Assembly: GCA_037179515.1 (NCBI GenBank)
Contig: JAXCGZ010016999.1
Coordinates: forward strand, 10,001 to 74,000
Direction of reading: 5' to 3'
Source of the DNA: Halocaridina rubra
Lineage: Eukaryota; Arthropoda; Malacostraca; Decapoda; Atyidae
DNA: 64,000 nucleotides
This document shows, in pieces, positions 1 through 9,967 of the stretch (position 1 is its first letter; each line of letters begins with the position of its first letter). A program made the position numbers and the translations under genes. The notes under the pieces were generated by a model that saw nothing but the letters and a program-made list of their open reading frames with translations, did not search any database and was not told where the DNA came from.

Positions 1-421
1 TGACTTACTTACTCTTGGAGGAAATTATCGTCTTCTCTGGATGCGGAAGCAGAACTTCATAACCATCGTCTTTTTCGAGAAAGATCCTATTCTTTAGATT
101 TTGTTTGACTGCAGGATTTTAAATAGTTACAGCCTACGAGAACTCACAAAGCGAGAAACTAGTCTTCGAGAAACCTATATCGTACCTGCTCTCCAACGTG
201 GATATTGGGAAAACAGTATTTGATCGATGTGTGTAAAATTTGCAAGGACACACAGGAAGAAACCAAGGAAGCCGCCTAAGAATGCACTAAGGAACCCACC
301 TTGGAAGGAACAAAGGAACCAACCTAAGGATGCACCATGGAACACACGTAGGAAGGAACCATGGAGCCCACTTACAAGGGAACCACAGCTTCCACCCAAG
401 AGGGAACCACACGTCGCATGG
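1..421 (-). repeat. AT-rich island A (partial, runs off left edge)
   Basis: This is the degenerate-edge end of the same ~2.2-kb island seen complete at 3492-5648 and, inverted, at 20821-23070, 29013-31321 and 52093-55425. It matches 5227-5648 almost base for base, for example the shared run from TGACTTACTTAC to TCGCATGG. Minus is used because the reading direction of islands C-E is taken as plus. The last ~190 bp (about 230-421) is a degenerate purine-rich stretch repeating GGAACC-like blocks every ~24-28 bp. It grades into the minisatellite. Short frames are open on both strands here, but nothing resembles a known protein. The rest of this copy lies outside the window. Confidence 0.85.
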
Positions 422-3400
422 CCAGCCCTTTCCCGGAGGGAGCCTCGAAGCTAGCCATAGCCCCCTCCCGGAGGGCGCCTCGGGGGCAAAGCCCCCTCCC
501 GGAGGGCGCCTGGGGGCAAAGCCCCTCCCGAAGGGCGCCTCGGGGGCAAAGCCCCCTCCCGGAGGGCGCCTCGGGGGCAAAGCCCCCTCCCGGAGGGCGC
601 CTGGGGGCAAAGCCCCCTCCCGGTGGGCGCCTGGGGGCAAAGCCCCCTCCCGGAGGGCGCCTGGGGGCAAAGCCCCCTCCCAGAGGGCGCCTGGGGGCAA
701 AGCCCCCTCCCGGAGGGCGCTTGGGGGCAAAGCTCCCTCCCGGAGGTCGCCTGGGGGCAAAGCTCCCTCCCGGAGGGCGCCTGGAGGGCGCCTCGGGAGC
801 AAAGCCCCCTCCCGGAGGGCGCCTCGGGGCAAAGCCCCCTAACGGAGGGCGCCTCGGGGCAAAGCCCCCTAACGGAGGGCGCCTCGGGGCAAAGCCCCCT
901 AACGGAGGGCGACTCGGGGCTAGCCCCCTCCCGGAGGACGCCTCGGGGCTAGCCCCCTCCCGGAGGGCGCCTAGGGGCTAGCCCCCTCCCGGAGGGCGCC
1001 TCGGGGCTAGCCCCCTCCCGGAGGGCGCCTCGGGGATAGCCCCCTTCCGGAGGGCGCCTCGGGACTAGCCCCCTCCCGGAGGGCGCCTCGGGGCTAGCCC
1101 CCGCTAGGAGGGCGCCTCGGGCCAAAGCCCCCTCCCAGAGGGCGCTTCGGGCCAAAGCCCTCTTCCGGAGGGCGCCTCGGGGCAAAGTCCCCTTCCGGAG
1201 GGCGCCTTGGGGCAAAGCCCCCTCCCGGAGGGCGCCTCGGGGCAAAGCCCCCTCCCGGAGGGCGCCTCGGGGCAAAGCCCCCTCCCGGAGGGCGCCTCGG
1301 GGCAAAGCCCTCTCCCGGAGGGTGCCTCGGGGTTAAGCCCCCTCCCGGAGGGCGCCTAGGGGCTAGCCCCCTCCCGGAGGGCGCCTCGGGGCTAGCCCCC
1401 TCCCGGAGGGCGCCTCGCGCTAGCCCCCTCCCGGAGGGCGCCTCGGGGCTAGCCCCCTCCCAGAGGGCGCCTGGGGGCTAGCCCCCTCCCGGAGGGCGCC
1501 TCGAGGCTAGCCCCCTCCCGGAGGGCGCCTCGAGGCTAGCCCCCTCCCGGAGGGCGCCTGGGGGCTAGCCCCCTCCCGGAGGGCGCCTCGGGGCTAGCCC
1601 CCTCCCGAAGGGCGCCTCGGGACTAGCCCCCTCCCGGAGGACGCCTCGGGGCAAAGCCCCCTCCCGGAGGGCGCCTCGGGGCAAAGCCCCCTCCAGGAGG
1701 GCGCCTCGGGGCAAAGCCCCCTCATGGAGGGCGCCTCGGGACTAGCCCCCAACCGGAGGGCGCCTCGGGACTAGCCCCCAACCGGAGGGCGCCTCGGGAC
1801 TAGCCCCCTCCCGGAGGGCGCCTGGGGGCAAAGCCCCCTCCCGGAGGGCGCCTGGGGGCAAAGCCCCCTCCCGGAGGGCGCCTCGGGGCAAAGCCCGCTC
1901 CCGGAGGGCGCCTCGGGGGAAACCCACCTCCCGGAGGGCGACTTGGGGCAAAGCCCCCTCCCGGAGGGCGCCTCGGGGCAAAGCCCGCTCCCGGAGGGCG
2001 CCTCGGGGCAAAGCCCGCTCCCGGAGGGCGCCTCGGGGCAAAGCCCGCTCCCGGAGGGCGCATCGGTGCAAAGCCCCCTCCCGGAGGGCGCCTCGGGGCA
2101 AAGCCCCCACCCGGAGGGCGCCTCGGGGCAAAGCCCAGACCCGGAGGGCGCCTCGGGGCAAAGCCCCCTCCCGGAGGGCGCTTCGGGGCAAAGCCCCCTT
2201 CCGGAGGGCGCCTCGGGGCAAAGCCCCCTCCCTGAGGGCACCTCGGGGCTAGCCCCCTCTAGGAGGGCGCCTCGGGACTAACCCCCTCCCAGAGGGCGCC
2301 TCGGGCCAAAGCCCCGTTCCGGAGGGCGCCTCAGGGCAAAGCCCCCTTCCGGAGGGCGCCTTGGGGCAAAGCCCCCTCCCGGAGGGCGCCTCGGGGCAAA
2401 GCCCCCTCCCGGAGGGCGCCTCGGGGCAAAGCCCCCTCCCTTAGGGCGCCTCGGGGCAAAGCTCCCTCCCGGAGGGCGCCTCGGAGCAAAGCTCCCTCCC
2501 GGAGGGCGCCTCGGGGCTAGCCCCCTCCCGGAGGGCGCCTCGGGGCTAGCCCCCTCCCGGAGGGCGCCTCGGGGCTAGCCCCCTCCCGGAGGGCGCCTCG
2601 GGGCTAGCTCCCTCCCGGAGGGCGCCTCGGGGCTAGCCCCCTCCCGGAGGGCGCCTCGGGGCTAGCCCCCTCCCGGAGGGCGCCTCGGGGCTAGCCCCCT
2701 CCCGGAGGGCGCCTCGGGGCTAGCCCCCTCCCGGAGGGCGCCTCGGGGCTAGCCCCCTCCCGGAGGGCGCCTCGGGGCTAGCCCCCTCCCGGAGGGCGCC
2801 TCGGGGCTAGCCCCCTCCCGGAGGGCGCCTCGACGGCTAGCCCCCTCCCGGAGGGCGCCTCGGGGCTAGCCCCCTCCCGGAGGGCGCCTCGGGGCTAGCC
2901 CCCTCCCGGAGGGCGCCTCGAGGCTAGCCCCCTCCCGGAGGGCGCCTCGGGGCTAGCCCCCTTCCCGGAGGGCGTCTCGGGGCTAGCCCCCTCCCGGAGG
3001 GCGCCTCGGGGCTAGCCCCCTCCCGGAGGGCGCCTCGAGGCTAGCCCCCTTCCCGGAGGGCGCCTCGGGGCTAGCCCCCTCCCGGTGGGCGCCTCGGGGC
3101 TAGCCCCCTCCCGGAGGGCGCCTCGGGGTTAGCCCCCTCCCGGAGGGCGCCTCGGGGCTAGCCCCCTCCCGGAGGGCGCCTCGGGGCTAACCCCTTCCCG
3201 GAGGGCGCCTCGGGGCTAGCCCCCTCAAGGAGGGCGCCTCGGGGCTAGCCCCCTCAAGGAGGGCGCCTCGGGGCTAGCCCCCTCCCGGAGGGCGCCTCGG
3301 AGCAAAGCTCCCTCCCGGAGGGCGCCTCGGGGCTAGCCCCCTCCCGGAGGGCGCCTCGGGGCTAGCCTCCTCCCGGAGGGCGCCTCGGGGCTAGCCCCCT

Positions 3401-3491
3401 CCCGGAGGGCGCCTCGGGGCTAGCCCCCTCCCGGAGGGTGCCTCGGGGCTAGCCCCCTCCCGGAGGGCGCCTCGGGGCTAGCCCCCTCACG
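422..3491 (-). repeat. GC-rich minisatellite array 1 (reverse orientation)
   Basis: About 3.07 kb of tandem monomers in reverse orientation, reading GGAGGGCGCCTCGGGG. Next to island A the monomers are 30-31 bp with GGGGCAAAGCCCC (to ~910). They then alternate with 29-bp CTAG monomers. From ~2515 to the end they are almost purely the 29-bp form. The array stops abruptly at the conserved GTTACG of island B. A shortened monomer, GGAGGGCGCC repeated after a single T, lies at 772-792 and recurs beside islands C, D and E. No coding sequence is inferred. Confidence 0.95.
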
Positions 3492-3548
3492 GTTACGAAA
3501 TTAATAAGTATTTTTTATATATATATTTTCGTTGTTTTATTTATTGGG

Positions 3549-3696
<148 letters not shown>

Positions 3697-3900
3697 GGCT
3701 TACGATTGGAAAAATATATACTGAACCGTCTTGATGTGTAGCTTCCCAACAACCTTTTCCAGGCTTTGCAGCCCTGAACAGCTCGCATCCGAAGACGAAG
3801 TCTTCGATAATCCTATATCCGAGAATCATTTCTGGAAAGACCTAATTACCTCAATAGAAGATGCTTCTCTCTACTCTGTCTCCATCGTTGATATCAATAC

Positions 3901-3936
3901 TTTTTTTTTTTTACGTACGCATAGTCTGACTTTATT
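3901..3936 (-). other. Poly(A)-signal plus poly(A) tract, island B copy
   Basis: On the minus strand AATAAA (3931-3936) is followed 18 nt later by a run of 12 A. This is the spacing of a genuine cleaved and polyadenylated transcript end. It suggests that part of the island derives from a retroposed RNA, or that the island carries a transcript 3' end. Confidence 0.5.
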
Positions 3937-5648
3937 TGTCTCAAACAATAAAATGTCATAAATTTGCTAAACTGATGACATTATAATGTCTCCATATGCT
4001 GCTGTATATAAACTTAATAAAGAAAATATGTAAGTAAATATATCATTCCAAATATATCAGTAAGAAACATACACAATTAAAACAAGAATCCTATTTATTA
4101 AAAAAAGTAGTCCAGTGAGGACAAATCAGCTTATATTTTCTTTAGGGTTACTGAGAAAAGATAAGCAACTTACAAAACAAATATTTTCTTCCCCCCAAAA
4201 AAGATGAATTTAAAATACTTCCTTAACAATAATAGTAATTTTCAAGTAGTAATAATAAATATATTACAGTCCTTGGTAGTAGTTTTATGAATTACATGTA
4301 TTCTGATTCATAACTCATTATGCAATACATTTTTGAATACAAGTAATATGGCAGTCCTGTGATGTGGACTTTTATCAAATTTATATTATATGATACATTC
4401 CACATACACAGTTAACATATTTCCCAAGAATTCTGAGTATATATGCATTATACTGACGAGAAATAAATGATTCTCAGCTGTACACACTATGGACAACAGG
4501 TACTGAAATATTAATTTCATTTAACAAGTGTGAAAGGATTAGACAACTCTAGAAATAGTTTTCTTTAACCGAGTCAAAAAGAACAGAACTCTTTCTAAAC
4601 AGCGTAGCAGGTTACTACATCCCTACTCATTCTCTTTTCTATGATGAGGAAAATTTAAACAGGGAAACTGCAATTGAAAATTTGCCATAACTGCCTCTTT
4701 GTGTTGCAAAATATAATAAATATGGAGAAACAGCTCTGAATATTTGCTATAATTCAGTCAAATCATCTCGTCACTATTCCAACTTGATGACTAAGGTTGG
4801 GTCATTTCGACTGTGGTATAATACAACACACACTTTAATAAAACAAAGTTTATATTAGTCTACAGTAAAATATACTGTGCATAGTGCATTTGCATTAGTG
4901 TTTCAAAAGTCAAAATATCTTCATGCATCGTCTTTTGTATTATAGAGTGCACACAATGAGACAAGCTTATTTAGATGTAAAAAAAGTTCAGGAAATACTA
5001 ATTTCAAATAGTATCAATCTATCGATGACTTATATAAATGGTTATCTTGAGTTTTACTAGACTTGTATATGTACTGCATGGAACAAAAATAGTACGCATA
5101 TCTTCAAGACTTGTGTAATGTTTGCTGTCCTCACTGGTGTCATTAATATTCAATAAATGTACGATGATTCTCTTTCTCGGCTTCATATAACCAGATTCCT
5201 CGGAAAAGCACCGAGGAACAGACAAGCTGACTTACTTACACTTGGAGGAAATTATCGTCTTCTCTGGATGCGGAAGCAGAATTTCATAACCATCGTCTTT
5301 TTCGAGAAAGATCCTATTCTTTAGATTTTGTTTGACTGCAGGATTTTAAATAGTTGCAGCCTACGAGAACTCACAAAGCGAGAAACTAGTCTTCGAGAAA
5401 CCTATATCGTACCTGCTCTCCAACGTGAATATTGGGAAAACAGTATTTGATCGATGTGTGTAAAATTTGCAAGGAAACACAGGAAGAAACCAAGGAAGCC
5501 GCCTAAGAATGCACTAAGGAACCCACCTTGGAAGGAACAAAGGAACCAACCTAAGGATGCACCATGGAACACACGTAGGAAGGAACCATGGAGCCCACTT
5601 ACAAGGGAACCACAGCTTCCACCCAAGAGGGAACCACACGTCGCATGG

Positions 5649-5886
5649 CCAGCCCTTTCCCGGAGGGCGCCTCGGAGCTAGCCATAGCCCCCTCCAGGAG
5701 GGCGCCTCGGGCAAAGCCCCCTCCCGGAGGGCGCCTGGGGGCAAAGCCCCCTCCCGGAGGGCGCCTGGGGGCAAAGCCCCTTCCTGGAGGGCGCCTCGGG
5801 GGCAAAGCCCCCCCCCGGAGGGCGCCTCGGGGGCAAAGCCCCCTCCCGGAAGGCGCCTCGGGGGCAAAGCCCCCTCCCGGAGGGCG
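5649..5886 (-). repeat. Minisatellite array 2 (reverse arm before switch point)
   Basis: Roughly eight reverse-orientation monomers of the island-proximal 30-31-bp class, with GGCAAAGCCCC and an extra C or G in several. They adjoin the degenerate edge of island B and end at the orientation switch. Confidence 0.92.
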
Positions 5887-5905
5887 GCTGCCCCCGAGGC
5901 GCCCT
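5868..5905. other. Head-to-head orientation switch in the satellite
   Basis: Reverse monomers ending in CCCGGAGGGCG meet forward monomers starting CGCCCTCCGGGAG. Only a ~15-nt asymmetric centre (GCTGCCCCCGAGG) lies between them. Everything left of this point, islands and arrays together, is inverted relative to everything on the right. The two flanking ~190-bp stretches are mutually inverted copies of the same monomer class and could fold as one long hairpin. Confidence 0.85.
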
Positions 5906-6300
5906 CCGGGAGGGGGCTTTGCCCCAGAGGCGCCCTCCGGGAGGGGGCTTTGCCCCCAGGCGCCCTCCGGGAGGGGGCTTTGCCCCCGAGGCGCCCTCCG
6001 GGAGGGGGCTTTGCCCCCAGGTGCCCTCCGGGAGGGGCTTTGCCCACGAGGCGCCCTCCGGGAGGGGGCTTTGCCCCCGAGGCGCCCTCCGGGAGGAGGC
6101 TAGCCCCGAGGCGCCCTCCGGGAGGGGGCTAGCCCCGAGGCGATCTCCGGGAGGGGGCTAGCCCCGAGGCGCCCTCCGTGAGGGGGCTAGCCCCGAGGCG
6201 CCCTCCGGGAGGGGGCTAGCCCCGAGGCGCCCTCCGGGAGGGGGCTAGCCCCGAGGCGCCCTCCGGGAGGGGGCTAGCCCCGAGGCGCCCTCCGGGAGGG

Positions 6301-9300
6301 GGCTAGTCCCGAGGCGCCCTCCGGGAGGGGGCTAGCCACGAGGCGCCCTCCGGTAGGGGGCTTTGCCCCGAGGCGCCCTCCGGGAGGGGGCTTTGCCCCG
6401 AGGCGCCCTCCGGGAGGGAGCTAGTCCCGAGGCGCCCTTCGGGAGGGGGCTAGCCCCGAGGCGCCCTCCGGGAGGGGGCTAGCCTCGAGGCGCCCTCCGG
6501 GAGGGGGCTAGCCCCGAGGCGCCCTCCGGGAGGGGGCTAGCCCCGAGGCGCCCTCCGGGAGGGGGCTAGCCCCGAGGCGCCCTCCGGGAGGGGGCCAGCC
6601 CCGAGGCGCCCTCCGGGAGGGGGCTAGCCCCGAGGCGCCCTCCGGGAGGGGGCTAGCCCCGAGGCGCCCTCCGGGAGGGGGCTAGCCCCGAGGCGCCCTC
6701 CGGGAGGGGGCTAGCCCCGAGGCGCCCTCCGGGAGGGGGCTAGCACCGAGGCGCCCTCCGGGAGGGGGCTAGCCCCGAGGCGCCCTCCGGGAGGGGGCTA
6801 GCCCCGAGGCGCCCTCCGGGAGGGGGCTAGCCCCGAGGCGCCCTCCGGGAGGGGGCTAGCCCCGAGGCGCCCTCCGGGAGGGGGCTAGCCCCGAGGCGCC
6901 CTCCGGGAGGGGGCTAGCCCCGAGGCGCCCTCCGGGAGGGGGCTAGCCCCGAGGCGCCCTCCGGGAGGGGGCTAGCCCCGAGGCGCCCTCCGGGAGGGGG
7001 CTAGCCCCGAGGCGCCCTCCGGGAGGGGGCTAGCCCCGAGGCGCCCTCCGGGAGGGGGCTAGCCCCGAGGCGCCCTCCGGGAGGGGGCTAGCCCCGAGGC
7101 GCCCTCCGGGAGGGGGCTAGCCCCGAGGCGCCCTCCGGGAGGGGGCTAGCCCCGAGGCGCCCTCCGGGAGGGGGCTAGCCCCGAGGCGCCCTCCGGGAGG
7201 GGGCTAGCCCCGAGGCGCCCTCCGGGAGGGGGCTAGCCCCGAGGCGCCCTCCGGGAGGGGGCTAGCCCCGAGGCGCCCTCCGGGAGGGGGCTAGCCCCGA
7301 GGCGCCCTCCGGGAGGGGGCTAGCCCCTAGGCGCCCTCCGGGAGGGGGCTAGCCCCGAGGCGCCCTCCGGGAGGGGGCTAGCCCCGAGGCGCCCTCCGGG
7401 AGGGGGCTAACCCCGAGGCGCCCTCCGGGAGGGGGCTAGCCCCAAGGCGCCCTCCGGGAGGGGGCTAGCCCCGAGGCGCCCTCCGGGAGGGGGCTAGCCC
7501 CGAGGCGCCCTCCGGGAGGGGGCTTTGCCCCGAAGCGCCCTCCGAGAGGGGGCTTTGCCCCGAGGCGCCCTCCGGGAGGGGTCTTTGCCCCGAGGCGCCC
7601 TCCGGTTGGGGGCTAGTCCCGAGGCGCCCTCCTGTTGGGGGCTAGTCCCGAGGCGCCCTCCATGAGGGGGCTTTGCCCCGAGGCGCCCTCCGGGAGGGGG
7701 CTTTGCCCCGAGGCGCCCTCCGGGAGGGGGCTTTGCCCCGAGGCGCCCTCCGGGAGGGGGCTAGTCCCGAGGCGCCCTTCGGGAGGGGGCTAGCCCCGAG
7801 GCGCCCTCCGGGAGGGGGCTAGCCTCGAGGCGCCCTCCGGGAGGGGGCTAGCCCCGAGGCGCCCTCCGGGAGGGGGCTAGCCCCGAGGCGCCCTCCGGGA
7901 GGGGGCTAGCCCCGAGGCGCCCTCCGGGAGGGGGCTAGCCCTGAGGCGCCCTCCGGGAGGGGGCTAGCCCTGAGGCGCCCTCCGGGAGGGGGCTAGCCCC
8001 GAGGCGCCCTCCGGGAGGGGGCTAGCCCCGAGGCGCCCTCCGGGAGGGGGCTAGCCCCGAGGCACTATCCGGGAGGGGGCTAGCCCCGAGGCGCCCTCCG
8101 GGAGGGGGCTAGCCCCGAGGCGCCCTCCGGGAGGGGGCTAGCCCGAGGCACCCTCCGGGAGGGGGCTAGCCCCGAGGCGCCCTCCGGGAGGGGGCTAGCC
8201 CCGAGGCGCCCTCCGGGAGGGGGCTAGCCCCGAGGCGTCCTCCGGGAGGGGACTTTGCCCCGAGGCGCCCTCCGGGAGGGGGCTTTGCCCCAAGGCGCCC
8301 TCCGGGAGGAGCTTTGCCCCGAGGCGCTCTCCGGGAGGGGGCTTTGCCCCGAGGCGCCCTCCGGAAGGGGGCTTTGCCCCGAGGCGCCCTCCGGAAGGGG
8401 GCTTTGGCCCGAGGCGCCCTCTGGGAGGGGGCTAGTCCCGAGGCGCCCTACTAGAGGGGGCTAACCCCGAGGCGCCCTCCGTTAGGGGGCTAGTCCCGTG
8501 GCGACCTCCGGGAGGGGGCTAGCCCCGCGGCGCCCTCCTTGAGGGGGCTAGCCCCGAGGCGCCCTCCTTGAGGGGGCTAGCCCCGAGGCGCCCTCCGGGA
8601 GGGGGCTAGCCCCGAGGCGCCCTCCGGGAGGGGGCTAGCCCCGAGGCGCCCTCCGGGAGGGGGCTAGCCCCGAGGCACCCTCCGGGAGGGGGCTAACCCC
8701 TAGGCGCCCTCCGGGAGGGGGCTAGCCCCGAGGCACCCTCCGGGAGGGGGCTAGCCCCGAGGAGCCCTCCGGGAAGGGGGCTAGCCCCGAGGCGCCCTCC
8801 GGGAGGAGGCTAGCCCCGAGGCGCCCTCCGGGAGGGGGCTAGCTCGGAGGCGCCCTCCGGGAAGGGGGCTAGCCTCGAGGCGCCCTCCGGGAGGGGGCTA
8901 GCCCCGAGGCGCCCTCAGGGAGGGGGCTAGCCCCGAGGCGCCCTCCGGGAGGGGGCTAGCCCCGAGGCGCCCTCCGGGAGGGGGCTAGCCCCGAGGCGCC
9001 CTCCGGGAGGGGGCTTTGCCCCGAGGCGCCCTCCGGGAGGGGGCTTTGCCCCGAGGCGCCCTCCGAGAGGGGGCTTTGCCCCGAGGCGCCCTCCGGGAGG
9101 GGGCTTTGCTCCGAGGCGCCCTCCGGGAGGGGGCTTTGCCCCGAGGCGCCCTCCGGGAGGGGGCTTTGCCCCGAGGCGCCCTCCGGGAGGGGGCTTTGCC
9201 CCGAGGCGCCCTCTGGGAGGGGGCTTTCCCCCGAGGCGCCCTCCGAGAGGGGGCTAGCCCCAAGGCGCCCTCCGGGAGGGGGCTAGCCCCGAGGCGCCCT

Positions 9301-9960
9301 CCGGGAGGGGGTTTGCCCCGATGTGCCCTCCGGGAGGGGGCTTTGCCCCGAGGTGCCCTCCGGGAGGGGGCTTTGCCCCGAGGCGTCCTCCGGGAGGGGG
9401 CTTTGCCCCGAGGCGCCCTCCGGAAGGGGGCTTTGCCCCGAGGTGCCCTCCGGGAGGGGGCTTTGCCCCGAGGCGCCCTCCGGGAGGGGGCTTTGCCCCG
9501 AGGCGCCCTCCGGGTGGGGGCTTTGCCCCGAGGCGCCCTCCTGGTGGGGGCTTTGCCCCGAGGCGCCCTCCGGGAGGGGGCTTTGCCCCGAGGCGCCCTC
9601 CGGGAGGGGGCTTTGCCCCGAGGCGCCCTCCGGGAGGGGGCTTTGCCCCGAGGCGCCCTCCGGGAGCGGGCTTTGCCCCGAGGCGCCCTCCGGGAGCGGG
9701 CTTTGCCCCGAGGCGCCCTCCGGGAGGGGGCTTTGCCCCCAGGCGCCCTCCGGGAGGGTGCTTTGCCCCGAGGCGCCCTCCGGGAGGAGGCTTTAACCCG
9801 AGGCGCCCTCAGGGAGGGGGCTTTGCCCCGAGGCGCCCTCCGTTTGTTGGCTTTGCCCCGAGGCGCCCTCCGCGTGGGGGCTTTGCCCCGAGGCGCCCTC
9901 CGGGTGGGGGCTTTGCCCCGAGGCGCCCTCCGGGAGGGGGCTAGCCCCGAGGCGCCCTCC
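6301..9960 (+). repeat. Large tandem duplication, copy 1 (empty retrotransposon site)
   Basis: The order of rare monomer variants is repeated 3.61-3.67 kb downstream. Examples are CCGGTAGGGGG at 6349 and 10016, GGGGCCAGCC at 6591 and 10258, GGGTCTTTG near 7580 and 11189, and a block with CGGAAGG, CTAGAGG and two CTTGAGG variants near 8390 and 12000. The offset shifts between 3667, 3638 and 3609 bp in steps of 29, showing gain or loss of whole monomers. This copy has no insertion at 9292, so it preserves the pre-insertion sequence. Confidence 0.88.
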
Positions 9961-9967
9961 GGGAGGG

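Noticed and set aside
422..3491. CRISPR-like array
   Set aside because: Direct tandem repeats of 29-31 bp without unique spacers, in eukaryotic context and without cas genes.
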